Source: Paratinospora sagittata
Taxonomy: Eukaryota; Streptophyta; Magnoliopsida; Ranunculales; Menispermaceae
Assembly: GCA_035771175.1 (NCBI GenBank)
Contig: CM069589.1
Location: 24,880,201-24,944,200, forward strand
Direction: 5' to 3'
DNA: 64,000 nt
Below, one piece after another: positions 1-12,892 of the stretch. The position numbers were made by a program, and so were the translations under genes. Under the pieces are notes generated by a model. The model was not told the DNA's origin. It ran no database searches and was given only the letters and a program-made list of their open reading frames with translations. How positions within the stretch are numbered: the first letter of the stretch is position 1; each line of letters starts with the position of its first letter.

Positions 1-3000
1 GAACAAATCGTTAAGAAAAGTTCAAATAGCTGTAAATTTTCATCCCGACTTTGATTCGAGTGATTAAAAAGGAATTGAAAATGTCTTTTCTTCTTATTTC
101 TAACGCATGTTCAATCACACAATTCGAGTCGAAATCAAAAAGTTGTGGTTATTTTAAAGTTGCACACCGATCATTAAACTTACTTATCGATTGAAACGGG
201 TAGAAAAAGTCAATTAGTCGTACAGTTTTATGCTGACTCTGTTATGAGTTAATCAAAAGGCGTTGAAGATATTGTTTCTTCATCTTTGCAATGCATGTCC
301 AATCTCTCAAATCAGAGTTAGGATGAAAACGTTATGGTTGTTTGAATGTTTGCTACCCATTAGCCAACGTACTTATTAATATAATCAGTAATCAAAATTA
401 AAATAGCCGTAACCATTTCTTTCGAACTATGATTAGAGTTATTCAAAAGGCGTTTGAAATATCGTTTCTTCCTCTTTCCAACGCATTTTCAATCACTCAA
501 ATCGGAGTCGGGAATATATTGTTACTGCTATTTGAATCGTTTTTACCCATCAATCAACTTACTTATCGAACAAATCGTTAAGAAAAGTTTAAATAGCCGT
601 AACTTTTCATCCCGACTTTGATTTGAGTGATTCATAAGGAATTGAAAATGTCCTTTTTTCCTATTTCTAAGGCATGTTCAATCACACAAAATGGAGTCGG
701 AATAGAAAAGTTATGGTTATTTCAAAGTTTCATACCATTCATTCAACTTACTTATCAATTAGAGTTTAATGCTGACTCTGTCATGGGTTAATCAAAAGGC
801 GTTGAAAATATTGTTTCTTCATCTTTCCAATGCATGTCCAATCTCTCAAATCAGAGTCAGGATGAAAACGTTATGGCTATTTGAATGTTTGCTACCCATT
901 AGCCAACGTACTTATTAATCTAATCAGTAATCAAAATTCAAATAGCCGTAACCATTTCTTTCGAGCTATGATTTGAGTTATTTAAAAGGCGTTTGAAATA
1001 TCGTTTCTTCCTCTTTCAACGCATTTTCAATCACTCAAATCAGAGTCGGGAATAAAATGTTACTGCTATTCGAATCTTTTTGACCAATCAATGAACTTAC
1101 TGATCAAACAAATCGTTAAGAAAAGTTCAAATAGCTGTAAATTTTCATCCCGACTATGATTCGAGTGATTCAAAAGGAATTGAAAATGTCTTTTCTTCTA
1201 ATTTCTAACGCACGTTCAATCACACAATTCGAGTCGGAATAAAAAAGTTGTGGTTATTTTAAAGTTGCACACCGATCATTAAACTTACTTATCGATTGAA
1301 ACGGTGAGAAAAAGTCAATTAGTCGTACAGTTTTATGCTGACTCTGTTATGGGTTAATCAAAAGGCGTTGAAAATATTGTTTCTTCATCTTTCCAATGCA
1401 TGTCCAATCACTCAAATCGGAGTGAGGATGAAAAGGTTATGGCTATTTGAATGTTTGTTACCCATTGGCCAACGTACTTATTAATCTAATCAGTAATCAA
1501 AATTAAAATAGCCGTAACCATTTCTTTTGAACTATGATTAGAGTTATTTAAGAGGCGTTTCAAATATCGTTTCTTCCTCTTTCCAACGTATTTTCAATCA
1601 CTCAAATCGGAGTCGGGAATAAATTGTGACTGCTATTTGAATGTTTTTTACCGATCAATCAACTTACTGATCGAACAAATCGTTAAGAAAAGTTCAAATA
1701 GCTGTAAATTTTCATCCCGACTTTGATTCGAGTGATTCAAAAGGAATTGAAAATGTCTTTTCTTCTTATTTCTAACGCATGTTCAATCACACAATTCGAG
1801 TCGGAATCAAAAAGTTGTGGTTATTTTAAAGTTGCACACCGATCATTAAACTTACTTATCGATTGAAACGGTGAGAAAAAGTCAATTAGTAGTACAGTTT
1901 TATGCTGACTCTGTTATGAGTTAATCAAAAGGCGTTGAAGATATTGTTTCTTCATCTTTGCAATGCATGTCCAATCTCTCAAATCAGAGTTAGGATGAAA
2001 ACGTTATGGTTGTTTGAATGTTTGCTACCCATTAGCCAACGTACTTATTAATCTAATCAGTAATCAAAATTAAAATAGCCGTAACCATTTCTTTCGAACT
2101 ATGATTAGAGTTATTCAAAAGGCGTTTGAAATATCGTTTCTTCTTCTTTCCAACGCATTTTCAATCACTCAAATCGGAGTCGGGAATAAATTGTTACTGC
2201 TATTTGAATCGTTTTTACCCATCAATCAACTTACTTATCGAACAAATCATGAAGAAAAGTTTAAATAGCCGTAACTTTTCATCCCGACTTTGATTTGAGT
2301 GATTCATAAGGAATTGAAAATGTCCTTTTTTCCTATTTCTAAGGCATGTTCAATCACACAAAATGGAGTCGGCGTAGAAAAGTTATGGTTATTTCAAAGT
2401 TTCATACCATTCATTCAACTTACTTATCAATTGAATCGGTAAGAAAAAGTTAATTAGTCTTAGAGTTTAATGCTGACTCTGTCATGGGTTAATCAAAAGG
2501 CGTTGAAAATATTGTTTCTTCATCTTTCCAATGCATGTCCAATCTCTCAAATCAGAGTCAGGATGAAAACGTTATGGCTATTTGAATGTTTGCTACCCAT
2601 TAGCCAACGTACTTATTAATCTAATCAGTAATCAAAATTCAAATAGCCGTAACCATTTCTTTCGAGCTATGATTTGAGTTATTTAAAAGGCGTTTGAAAT
2701 ATCGTTTCTTCCTCTTTCAACGCATTTTCAATCACTCAAATCAGAGTCGGGAATAAAATGTTACTGCTATTCGAATCTTTTTGACCAATCAATGAACTTA
2801 CTGATCGAACAAATCGTTAAAAAAAGTTCAAATAGCTGTAAATTTTCATCCCGACTATGATTCGAATGATTCAAAAGGAATGGAAAATGTCTTTTCTTCT
2901 AATTTCTAACGCACGTTCAATCACACAATTCGAGCCGGAATCAAAAAGTTGTGGTTATTTTAAAGTTGCACACCGATCATTAAACTTACTTATCGATTGA

Positions 3001-3375
3001 AACGGTGAGAAAAAGTCAATTAGTCGTACAGTTTTATGCTGACTCTGTCATGGGTTAATCAAAAGGCGTTGAAAATATTGTTTCTTCATCTTTCCAATGC
3101 ATGTCCAATCACTCAAATCGGAGTGAGGATGAAAAGGTTATGGCTATTTGAATGTTTGTTACCCATTGGCCAACGTACTTATTAATCTAATCAGTAATCA
3201 AAATTAAAATAGCCGTAACCATTTCTTTCGAACTATGATTAGAGTTATTTAAGAGGCGTTTCAAATATCGTTTCTTCCTCTTTCCAACGCATTTTCAATC
3301 ACTCAAATCGGAGTCGGGAATAAATTGTGACTGCTATTTGAATGTTTTTTACCGATCAATCAACTTACTTATCGA
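1..3375 (+). repeat. Two copies of a 9-monomer higher-order unit
   Basis: The sequence from 1 recurs from 1673, a lag of 1672 bp. Adding the 29 bp lost at 760/761 gives about 1701 bp, which is nine monomers. Shared subtype marks (cgttaagaaaagttcaaat followed by tgtaaattt) appear at both starts but not one period later, at about 3376. The unit is therefore present about twice here. Confidence 0.7.
710..869 (+). repeat. Shortened C monomer (160 bp, 29-bp internal deletion)
   Basis: Compared with other C monomers, the stretch between cttatcaatt and agagtttaat is missing 29 bp. The junction is at 760/761. The flanking monomers keep normal spacing, so this is a simple internal deletion. Confidence 0.85.
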
Positions 3376-6300
3376 ACAAATCAAGAAGAAAAGTTCGAAT
3401 AGCCGTAACTTTTCATCTCGACTTTGATTTGAGTGATTCAATAAGATGTTGAAAATGTCTTTTTTTCCTATTTCTAACGCATGTTCAATCACACAAAATG
3501 GAGTCGGAATAAAAAAGTTATGGTTATTTTAAAGTTTCATACCATTCATTCAACTTACTTATAAATTGAATCGGTAAGAAAAATTTAATTAGTCTTAGAG
3601 TTTAATGCTGACTCTGTCGTGGGTTAATCAATAGGCGTTGAAAATATTGTTTCTTCATCTTTCCAATGCATGTCCAATCACTCAAATCGGAGTTAGGATG
3701 AAAATGTTATGGCTATTTGAATGTTTGTTACCCATTGGCCAACGTACTTATTAATCTACTCAGTAATAAAAATTTAAATAGCGATAACCATTTCTTTCGA
3801 ACTATGATTAGAGTTATTTAAGAGGCGTTTGAAATATCGTTTCTTCCTCATTCCAACGCATTTTCAATCACTCAAATCGGAGTCGGGAATAAATTGTTAC
3901 TGCTATTTGAATGTTTTTTACCGATCAATCAACTTACTTATCGAACAAATCAACAAGAAAAGTTCGAATAGCCGTAACTTTTCATCTCGACTTTGATTTA
4001 AGTGATTCAATAAGGAATTGAAAATGTCTTTTTTTCCAATTTCTAACGCATGTTCAATCACACAAAATGGAGTCAGAATAAAAAAGTTATGGTTATTTTA
4101 AAGTTTCATACCATTCATTCAACTTACTTATCGATTGAATCGGTAAGAAAAAGTCAAATATTCTTAGAGTTTAATGCTAACTCTGTTATGGGTTAATCAG
4201 AAGGCGATGAAAATTTTGTTTCTTCATCTTTCCAATGCAAGTCCAATCTCTCAAACCAGAGTCAGGATGAAAACTTTATGGCTATTTGAATGTTTACTAC
4301 CCATTAGCCAACGTACTTATTAATCTAATCAGTAATCAAAATTCAAATAGCCGTAACCATTTCTTTCGAGCTATGATTTGAGCTATTTAAAAGGCGTTTG
4401 AAATATCGTTTCTTCCTCTTTCAACGCATTTTCAATCACTTAAATCGGAGTCGGGAATAGAATGTTACTGCTATTCGAATCTTTTTGACCGATCAATCAA
4501 CTTACATATCGAACAAATCGTTAAGAAAAGTTCAAATAGCCGTAAATTTTCATCCCGACTTTTATTCGAGTGATTCAAAAGGAATTGAAAATGTCTTTTC
4601 TTCTTATTTCTAACGCATGTTCAATCACACAATTCGAGTCGGAATCAAAAAGTTGTGGTTATTTTAAAGTTGCACACTGATCATTAAACTTACTTATCGA
4701 TTGAAACGGTGAGGAAAAGTCAATTAGTCGTACAGTTTTATGCTGACTCTGTTATGAGTTAATCAAAAGGCGTTGAAGATATTGTTTCTTCATCTTTACA
4801 ATGCATGTCCAATCTCTCAAATAAGAGTGAGGATGAAAACGTTATGGCTGTTTGAATGTTTGCTACCCATTAGCCAACGTACTTATTAATCTAATCAGTA
4901 ATCAAAATGAAAATAGCCGTAACCATTTCTTTCGAACTATGATTAGAGTTATTCAAAAGGCGTTTGAAATATCGTTTCTTCCTCTATCCAACGCATTTTC
5001 AATCACTCAAATCGGAGTCGGGAATAAATTGTTACTGCTATTTGAATCTTTTTTACCCATCAATCAACTTACTTATCGAACAAATCGTGAAGAAAAGTTT
5101 AAATAGTCGTAACTTTTCATCCCGACTTTGATTTGAGTGATTAATAAGGAATTGAAAATGTCTTTTTTTCCTATTTCTATGGCATGTTCAATCACACAAA
5201 ATGGAGTCGGAATAGAAAAGTTATGGTTATTTCAAAGTTTCATACCATTCATTCAACTTACTTATCAATTGAATCGGTAAGAAAAAGTTAATTAGTTTTA
5301 GAGTTTAATGCTGACTCTGTCATGGGTTAATCAAAAGGCATTGAAAATATTGTTTCTTCATCTTTCCAATGCATGTCCAATCACTCAAATCGGAGTGAGG
5401 ATGAAAAGGTTATGGCTATTTGAATGTTTATTACCCATTGGCCAACGTACTTATTAATCTAATCAGTAATCAAAATTAAAATAGCCGTAACCATTTCTTT
5501 CGAACTATGATTAGAGTTATTTAAGAGGCGTTTCAAATATCGTTTCTTCCTCTTTCCAACGCATTTTCAATCACTCAAATCGGAGTCGGGAATAAATTGT
5601 GACTGCTATTTGAATGTTTTTTACCGATCAATCAACTTACTTATCGAACAAATCGTGAAGAAAAGTTCGAATAGCCGTAACTTTTCATCTCGACTTTGAT
5701 TTGAGTGTTTCAATAAGATGTTGAAAATGTCTTTTTTTCCTATTTCTAACGCATGTTCAATCACACAAAATGGAGTCGGAATAAAAAAGTTATGGTTATT
5801 TTAAAGTTTCATACCATTCATTCAACTTACTTATAAATTGAATCGGTAAGAAAAAGTTAATTAGTCTTAGAGTTTAATGCTGACTCTGTCGTGGGTTAAT
5901 CAATAGGCGTTGAAAATATTGTTTCTTCATCTTTCCAATGCATGTCCAATCACTCAAATCGGAGTTAGGATAAAAATGTTATGGCTATTTGAATGTTTGT
6001 TACCCATTGGCCAACGTACTTATTAATCTAATCAGTAATAAAAATTTAAATAGCGATAACCATTTCTTTCGAACTATGATTTGAGTTATTTAAGAGGCGT
6101 TTGAAATATCGTTTCTTCCTCATTCCAACGCATTTTCAATCACTCAAATCGGAGTCGGGAATAAATTGTTACTGCTATTTGAATGTTTTTTACCGATCAA
6201 TCAACTTACTTATCGAACAAATCAACAAGAAAAGTTCGAATAGCCGTAACTTTTCATCCCGACTTTGATTTAAGTGATTCAATAAGGAATTGAAAATGTC

Positions 6301-7112
6301 TTTTTTTCCAATTTCTAACGCATGTTCAATCACACAAAATGGAGTCAGAATAAAAAAGTTATGGTTATTTTAAAGTTTCATACCATTCAATCAACTTACT
6401 TATCGATTGAATCGGTAAGAAAAAGTCAAATATTCTTAGAGTTTAATGCTAACTCTGTTATGGGTTAATCAAAAGGCGATGAAAATTTTGTTTCTTCATC
6501 TTTCCAATGCAAGTCCAATCTCTCAAACCAGAGTCAGGATGAAAACTTTATGGCTATTTGAATGTTTGCTACCCATTAGCCAACGTACTTATTAATCTAA
6601 TCAGTAGTCAAAATTCAAATAGCCGTAACCATTTCTTTCGAGCTATGATTTGAGCTATTTAAAAGGCATTTGAAATATCGTTTCTTCCTCTTTCAACGCA
6701 TTTTCAATCACTCAAATCAGAGTCGGGAATAAAATGTTACTGCTATTCGAATCTTTTTGACCGATCAATCAACTTACATATCGAACAAATCGTTAAGAAA
6801 AGTTCAAATAGCCGTAAATTTTCATCCCGACTTTGATTCGAGTGATTCAAAAGGAATTGAAAATGTCTTTTCTTCTTATTTCTAACGCATGTTCAATCAC
6901 ACAATTCGAGTCGGAATCAAAAAGTTGTGGTTATTTTAAAGTTGCACACTGATCATTAAACTTACTTGTCGATTGAAACGGTGAGAAAAAGTCAATTAGT
7001 CGTACAGTTTTATGCTGACCCTGTTATGAGTTAATCAAAAGGCGTTGAAGATATTGTTTCTTCATCTTTGCAATGCATGTCCAATCTCTCAAATCAGAGT
7101 TAGGATGAAAAC

Positions 7113-7302
7113 GTTATGGCTGTTTGAATGTTTGCTACCCATTAGCCAACGTACTTATTAATCTAATCAGTAATCAAAATGAAAATAGCCGTAACCATTT
7201 CTTTCGAACTATGATTAGAGTTATTCAAAAGGCGTTTGAAATATCGTTTCTTCCTATTTCCAACGCATTTTCAATCACTCAAATCGGAGTCGGGAATAAA
7301 TT
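7113..7302 (+). repeat. Reference satellite monomer, class A (190 bp)
   Basis: This is a clean example of class A, counted from the gttatggct box to the base before the next gttactgct box. It carries gccaacgtacttattaatc, ggcgtttgaaatatcg and cggagtcgggaat. Class A varies between 189 and 190 bp, depending on whether its 3' part reads tttcaacg or tttccaacg. The phase is arbitrary and was chosen only to compare copies. Confidence 0.9.
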
Positions 7303-7491
7303 GTTACTGCTATTTGAATCTTTTTTACCCATCAATCAACTTACTTATCGAACAAATCGTGAAGAAAAGTTTAAATAGTCGTAACTTTTCATCCCGACTT
7401 TGATTTGAGTGATTAATAAGGAATTGAAAATGTCTTTTTTTCCTATTTCTATGGCATGTTCAATCACACAAAATGGAGTCGGAATAGAAAA
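7303..7491 (+). repeat. Reference satellite monomer, class B (189 bp)
   Basis: Class B begins with gttactgctatttgaat and carries acttacttatcgaacaaatc, a catcccgactttgatt block, ggaattgaaaatgtc and gcatgttcaatcacac. It occupies the middle of the trimer. Subtypes differ at the position after gaacaaatc (gttaag, gtgaag, aagaag or aacaag). These subtype marks are useful for tracing which longer unit a monomer belongs to. Confidence 0.9.
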
Positions 7492-7680
7492 GTTATGGTT
7501 ATTTCAAAGTTTCATACCATTCATTCAACTTACTTATCAATTGAATCGGTAAGAAAAAGTTAATTAGTCTTAGAGTTTAATGCTGACTGTGTCATGGGTT
7601 AATCAAAAGGCGTTGAAAAAATTGTTTCTTCATCTTTCCAATGCACGTCCAATCACTCAAATGGGAGCGAGGATGAAAAG
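7492..7680 (+). repeat. Reference satellite monomer, class C (189 bp)
   Basis: Class C begins with gttatggttattt (or gttgtggtt) and carries aatcggtaagaaaaagt, gagtttaatgctgac, ggcgttgaaaa and a gtccaatc block. The A, B and C reference monomers together make 568 bp, and the next A starts at 7681. C subtypes are marked by tcttagag versus tcgtacag, by ttccaatg versus ttgcaatg, and by tcactc versus tctctc. Confidence 0.9.
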
Positions 7681-10600
7681 GTTATGGCTATTTGAATGTT
7701 TGTTACCCATTGGCCAACGTACTTGTTAATCTAATCAGTAATCAATATTAAAATAGCCGTAACCATTTCTTTCGAACTATGATTAGAGTTATTTAAGAGG
7801 CGTTTGAAATATCGTTTCTTCCTCATTCCAACGCATTTTCAATCACTCAAATCGGAGTCGGGAATAAATTGTTACTGCTATTTGAATGTTTTTTACCGAT
7901 CAATCAACTTACTTATCGAACAAATCAACAAGAAAAGTTCGAATAGCCGTAACTTTTCATCCCGACTTTGATTTAAGTGATTCAATAAGGAATTGAAAAT
8001 GTCTTTTTTTCCAATTTCTAACGCATGTTCAATCACACAAAATGGAGTCAGAATAAAAAAGTTATGGTTATTTTAAAGTTTCATACCATTCATTCAACTT
8101 ACTTATCGATTGAATCGGTAAGAAAAAGTCAAATATTCTTAGAGTTTAATGCTAACTCTGTTATGGGTTAATCAAAAGGCGATGAAAATTTTGTTTCTTC
8201 ATGTTTCCAATGCAAGTCCAATCTCTCAAACCAGAGTCAGGATGAAAACTTTATGGCTATTTGAATGTTTGCTACCCATTAGCCAACGTACTTATTAATC
8301 TAATCAGTAGTCAAAATTCAAATAGCCGTAACCATTTCTTTCGAGCTATGATTTGAGCTATTTAAAAGGCGTTTGAAATATCGTTTCTTCCTCTTTCAAC
8401 GCATTTTCAATCACTCAAATCGGAGTCGGGAATAAAATGTTACTGCTATTCGAATCTTTTTGACCGATCAATCAACTTACATATCGAACAAATCGTTAAG
8501 AAAAGTTCAAATAGCCGTAAATTTTCATCCCGACTCTGATTCGAGTGATTCAAAAGGAATTGAAAATGTCTTTTCTTCTTATTTCTAACGCATGTTCAAT
8601 CACACAATTCGAGTCGGAATCAAAAAGTTGTGGTTATTTTAAAGTTGCACACTGATCATTAAACTTACTTATCGATTGAAACGGTGAGAAAAAGTCAAAT
8701 AGTCGTACAGTTTTATGCTGACCCTGTTATGAGTTAATCAAAAGGCGTTGAAGATATTGTTTCTTCATCTTTGCAATGCATGTCCAATCTCTCAAATCAG
8801 AGTTAGGATGAAAACGTTATGGCTGTTTGAATGTTTGCTACCCATTAGCCAACGTACTTATTAATCTAATCAGTAATCAAAATGAAAATAGCCGTAACCA
8901 TTTCTTTCGAACTATGATTAGAGTTATTCAAAAGGCGTTTGAAATATCGTTTCTTCCTATTTCCAACGCATTTTCAATCACTCAAATCGGAGTCGGGAAT
9001 AAATTGTTACTGCTATTTGAATCTTTTTTACCCATCAATCAACTTACTTATCGAACAAATCGTGAAGAAAAATTTAAATAGTCGTAACTTTTCATCCCGA
9101 CTTTGATTTGAGTGATTAATAAGGAATTGAAAATGTATTTTTTTCCTATTTCTATGGCATGTTCAATCACACAAAATGGAGTCGGAATAGAAAAGTTATG
9201 GTTATTTCAAAGTTTCATACCATTCATTCAACTTACTTATCAATTGAATCGGTAAGAAAAAGTTAATTAGTCTTAGAGTTTAATGCTGACTGTGTCATGG
9301 GTTAATCAAAAGGCGTTGAAAAAATTGTTTCTTCATCTTTCCAATGCACGTCCAATCACTCAAATGGGAGCGAGGATGAAAAGGTTATGGCTATTTGAAT
9401 GTTTGTTACCCATTGGCCAACGTACTTGTTAATCTAATCAGTAATCAATATTAAAATAGCCGTAACCATTTCTTTCGAACTATGATTAGAGTTATTCAAA
9501 AGGCGTTTGAAATATCGTTTCTTCCTCTTTCCAACGCATTTTCAATCACTCAAATCGGAGTCGGGAAAAAATTGTTACTGCTATTTGAATCTTTTTTACC
9601 GATCAATCAACTTACTTATCGAACAAATCGTGAAGAAAAGTTTAAATAGCCGTAACTTTTCATCCCGACTTTGATTTGAGTGAATCATAAGGAATTGAAA
9701 ATGTCTTTTTTTCCTATTTCTAAGGCATGTTCAATCACACAAAATGGAGTCGGAATAGAAAAGTTATGGTTATTTCAAAGTTTCATACCATTCATTCAAC
9801 TTACTTATCAATTGAACCGGTAAGAAAAACTTAATTAGTCTTACAGTTTAATGCTGACTCTGTCATGGGTTAATCAAAAGGCGTTGAAAATATTGTTTCT
9901 TCATCTTTCCAATTGATATCCAATCACTCAAATCGGAGTGAGGATGAAAAGGTTATGGCTATTTGAATGTTTGTTACCCATTGGCCAACGTACTTATTAA
10001 TCTAATCAGTAATCAAAATTAAAATAGCCGTAACCGTTTCTTTCGAACTATGATTAGAGTTATTTAAGAGGCGTTTCAAATATCGTTTCTTCCTCTTTCC
10101 AACGTATTTTCAATCACTCAAATCGGAGTCGGGAATAAATTGTGACTGTTATTTGAATGTTTTTTACCGATCAATCAACTTACTTATCGAACAAATCAAC
10201 AAGAAAAGTTCGAATAGCCGTAACTTTTCATCCCGACTTTGATTTGAGTGATTCAATAAGATGTTGAAAATGTCTTTTTTTCCTATTTCTAACGCATGTT
10301 CAATCACACAAAATGGAGTCGGAATAAAAAAGTTATGGTTATTTTAAAGTTTCATACCATTCATTCAACTTACTTATCAATTGAATCGGTAAGAAAAAGT
10401 TAATTAGTCTTAGAGTTTAATACTGACTCTGTCGTGGGTTAATCAAAAGGCGTTGAAAATATTGTTTCTTCATCTTTCCAATGCATGTCCAATCACTCAA
10501 ATCGGAGTGAGGATGAAAATGTTATGGCTATTTGAATGTTTGTTACCCATTGGCCAACGTACTTATTAATCTAATCAGTAATAAAAATTTAAATAGCGAT

Positions 10601-11469
10601 AACCATTTCTTTCGAACTATGATTAGAGTTATTTAAGAGGCGTTTGAAATATCGTTTCTTCCTCATTCCAACGCATTTTCAATCACTCAAATCGGAGTCG
10701 GGAATAAATTGTTACTGCTATTTGAATGTTTTTTACCGATCAATCAACTTACTTATCGAACAAATCAAGAAGAAAAGTTCGAATAGCCGTAACTTTTCAT
10801 CCCGACTTTGATTTGAGTGATTCAATAAGATGTTGAAAATGTCTTTTTTTCCTATTCCTAACGCATGTTCAATCACACAAAATGGAGTCGGAATAAAAAA
10901 GTTATGGTTATTTTAAAGTTTCATACCATTCATTCAACTTACTTATCAATTGAATCGGTAAGAAAAAGTTAATTAGTCTTAGAGTTTAATGCTGACTCTG
11001 TCATGGGTTAATCAAAAGGCGTTGAAAATATTGTTTCTTCATCTTTCCAATGCATGTCCAATCACTCAAATCGGAGTGAGGATGAAAATGTTATGGCTAT
11101 TTTAATGTTTGTTTCCCATTGGCCAACGTACTTATTAATCTAATCAGTAATCAAAATTTAAATAGCCGTAACCATTTCTTTCGAACTATGATTAGAGTTA
11201 TTTAAGAGGCGTTTGAAATATAGTTTCTTCCTCTTTCCAACGCATTTTCAATCACTTATATCGGAGTCGGGAATAAATTGTTACTGCTATTTGAATGTTT
11301 TTTACCGATCAATCAACTTACTTATCGAACAAATCAAGAAGAAAAGTTCGAATAGCCGTAACTTTTCATCCCGACTTTGATTTGAGTGATTCAATAAGAT
11401 GTTGAAAATGTCTTTTTTTCCTATTTCTCACGCATGTTCAATCACACAAAATGGAGTCGGAATAAAAAA

Positions 11470-11582
11470 GTTATGGATATTTTAAAGTTTCATACCATTC
11501 ATTCAACTTACTTATCAATTGAATCGGTAAGAAAAAGTTAATTAGTCTTAGAGTTTTATGCTGACTCTGTTAGGATGAAAAC
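11470..11582 (+). repeat. Truncated C monomer (113 bp, about 76-bp deletion)
   Basis: This C monomer runs normally to gctgactctgt and then jumps at 11570/11571 straight to taggatgaaaa, which normally lies near the monomer end. About 76 bp is missing. The following A monomer is in normal phase. It lies about 0.55 kb left of the retroelement border. Confidence 0.85.
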
Positions 11583-12527
11583 TTTATGGCTATTTGAATG
11601 TTTGCTACCCATTAGTCAACGTACTTATTAATCTAATCAGTAATCAAAATTCAAATAGCCGTAACCATTTCTTTCGAGCTATGATTTGAGCTATTTAAAA
11701 GGCGTTTGAAATATCGTTTCTTCCTCTTTCAACGCATTTTCAATCACTAAAATCGGAGTCGAGAATAAAATGTTACTGCTATTCGAATCTTTTTGACCGA
11801 TCAATCAACTTACATATCGAACAAATCGTTAAGAAAAGTTCAAATAGCCGTAAATTTTCATCCCGACTTTGATTCGAGTGATTCAAAAGGAATTGAAAAT
11901 GTCTTTTCTTCTTATTTCTAATGCATGTTCAATCACACAATTCGAGTCGGAATCAAAAAGTTGTGGTTATTTTAAAGTTGCACACTGATCATTAAACTTA
12001 CTTATCGATTGAAACGGTGAGAAAAAGTCAATTAGTCGTACAGTTTTATGCTGGCTCTGTTATGAGTTAATCAAAAGGCGTTGAAAATATTGTTTCTTCA
12101 TCTTTGCAATGCATGTCCAATGTGACGCCCCGAAAATTATTTCACCTAGCCCATAACCGAATTGCATTTTTGCCTAAACTCTATGTGTTGTCTTGATTTG
12201 TTTGGTGTTTGTTTGATGATTGTTTAATGTTTGTATAGTTGATGCTTGATAATGTATATAACTATATGTATCATAAATTGTATATGAGTCATGTTAAATT
12301 AAAGTATAATGCATATGTTATGATTTATGCATGGGCTCATTAAACCATGAATTGATATGGGTTAGGATTGATTGAATAAAAGGATAAATGAAATTGAAAA
12401 TTTGGTGTATTAAATGGATTGGACATTTAAAATACATGTGGTTGGTATGGGTAGTATGAGACCAACACATGTGAAGGTTGGTGCATGAAAGTGGACAAGT
12501 GTCACATGCCCTCAAGGAAGTGCTAGA

Positions 12528-12790
12528 ATGAGTGGAGGGAATCAAGGAGAGAATCAAGGAGGAAAACAAGGAGAGAATCAAGGAGGGAATCAAGGAGAGA
12601 ATCAAGGAGGAAAACAAGGAGAGAACAAGGAGAGAATCAAGGAGAGAATCAAGGAGGAAAACAAGGAGATAATCAAGGAGGAAAACAAGGAGAGAATAAA
12701 GGAGGAAAACAAGAAGAGAATCAAGGAGAGAATCAAGGAGGAAAACAAGGAGAGAATCAAGGAGAGAATCAAGGAGGGAATCAAGGAATT
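12528..12790 (+). repeat. GA-rich minisatellite in the 5' LTR
   Basis: Variants of gagagaatcaagg and aggaaaacaagg, about 12-13 bp each, alternate for some 260 bp. The tract is open from an ATG at 12528 and would encode a Gly/Asn/Gln and then Lys/Glu/Ile-rich repeat. That open frame follows from a stop-poor repeat and is not evidence of a gene. The matching tract in the 3' LTR is rearranged and 9 bp shorter. Confidence 0.9.
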
Positions 12791-12807
12791 GCTAGAAAGA
12801 GGTGAGT

Positions 12808-12892
12808 GGAGAGAAAGGAAAGAAGAAGAGAAAGAAAAGAAGAGAAAGGAAAGAAGAAGAGAAAGGAAAGAAGAAGAGAAGGAAGGAGAGAG
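12808..12892 (+). repeat. 85-nt homopurine run in the 5' LTR
   Basis: The plus strand has no pyrimidine for 85 bases, made of gaaagg and aagaagaga variants. The 3' LTR has an equally long run at 20973-21057. Long mirror-like purine tracts can form triplex DNA. Whether this one does so is an inference. Confidence 0.9.

Larger units (their letters stand above)
3949..10194 (+). repeat. 12-, 9- and 12-monomer higher-order units in the left array
   Basis: The B-subtype mark atcaacaag occurs at 3949, 6221, 7924 and 10195. The spacings are 2272, 1703 and 2271 bp, that is 12, 9 and 12 monomers. The segment 6221-7923 is close to the segment that follows it, including the rare C mark aaatgggagcgagg near 7660 and 9365. 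This is the pattern expected from unequal exchange that changes copy number by whole trimers. Confidence 0.75.
1..12120 (+). repeat. Left satellite array, about 189-bp monomers in A-B-C trimers
   Basis: The whole stretch is head-to-tail satellite. Landmarks recur every 189-190 bp: the G of the gttatgg/gttactg box lies at 142, 331, 521 and 710. Three monomer classes alternate. A contains ggcgtttgaaatatcg, B contains ggaattgaaaatgtc, and C contains ggcgttgaaaatattg. Every third monomer is of the same class, giving a trimer of about 568 bp. Roughly 64 monomers fit here. All are in the same orientation, and I see no inverted copies and no gene. The classes are most alike in their 3' halves (caatcactcaaatcggagtc) and around acttacttatcga. 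The array stops at 12120, where the retroelement begins. Confidence 0.97.

Noticed and set aside
4852..5106. An 84-codon open frame recurring in many satellite trimers (also 7124, 8827, 25419, 27693, 53722, 56935)
   Set aside because: It is the A monomer read into the next B. The 189-bp monomer is a multiple of three, so a frame can stay open across neighbours by chance. The copies mutate and truncate freely, there is no start context or domain, and the same applies to the 60- to 92-codon frames at 30-62 kb.
1..12120. CRISPR-like array
   Set aside because: The repeats are about 189 bp, contiguous and without unique spacers. This is a plant satellite.
12318..12617. Minus-strand open frames over the minisatellite (12318-12617, 12602-12784, 20492-20791)
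   Set aside because: They are antisense of the same low-complexity repeat, giving Leu/Ser/Ile repeats that could look like membrane segments but are only codon artefacts.
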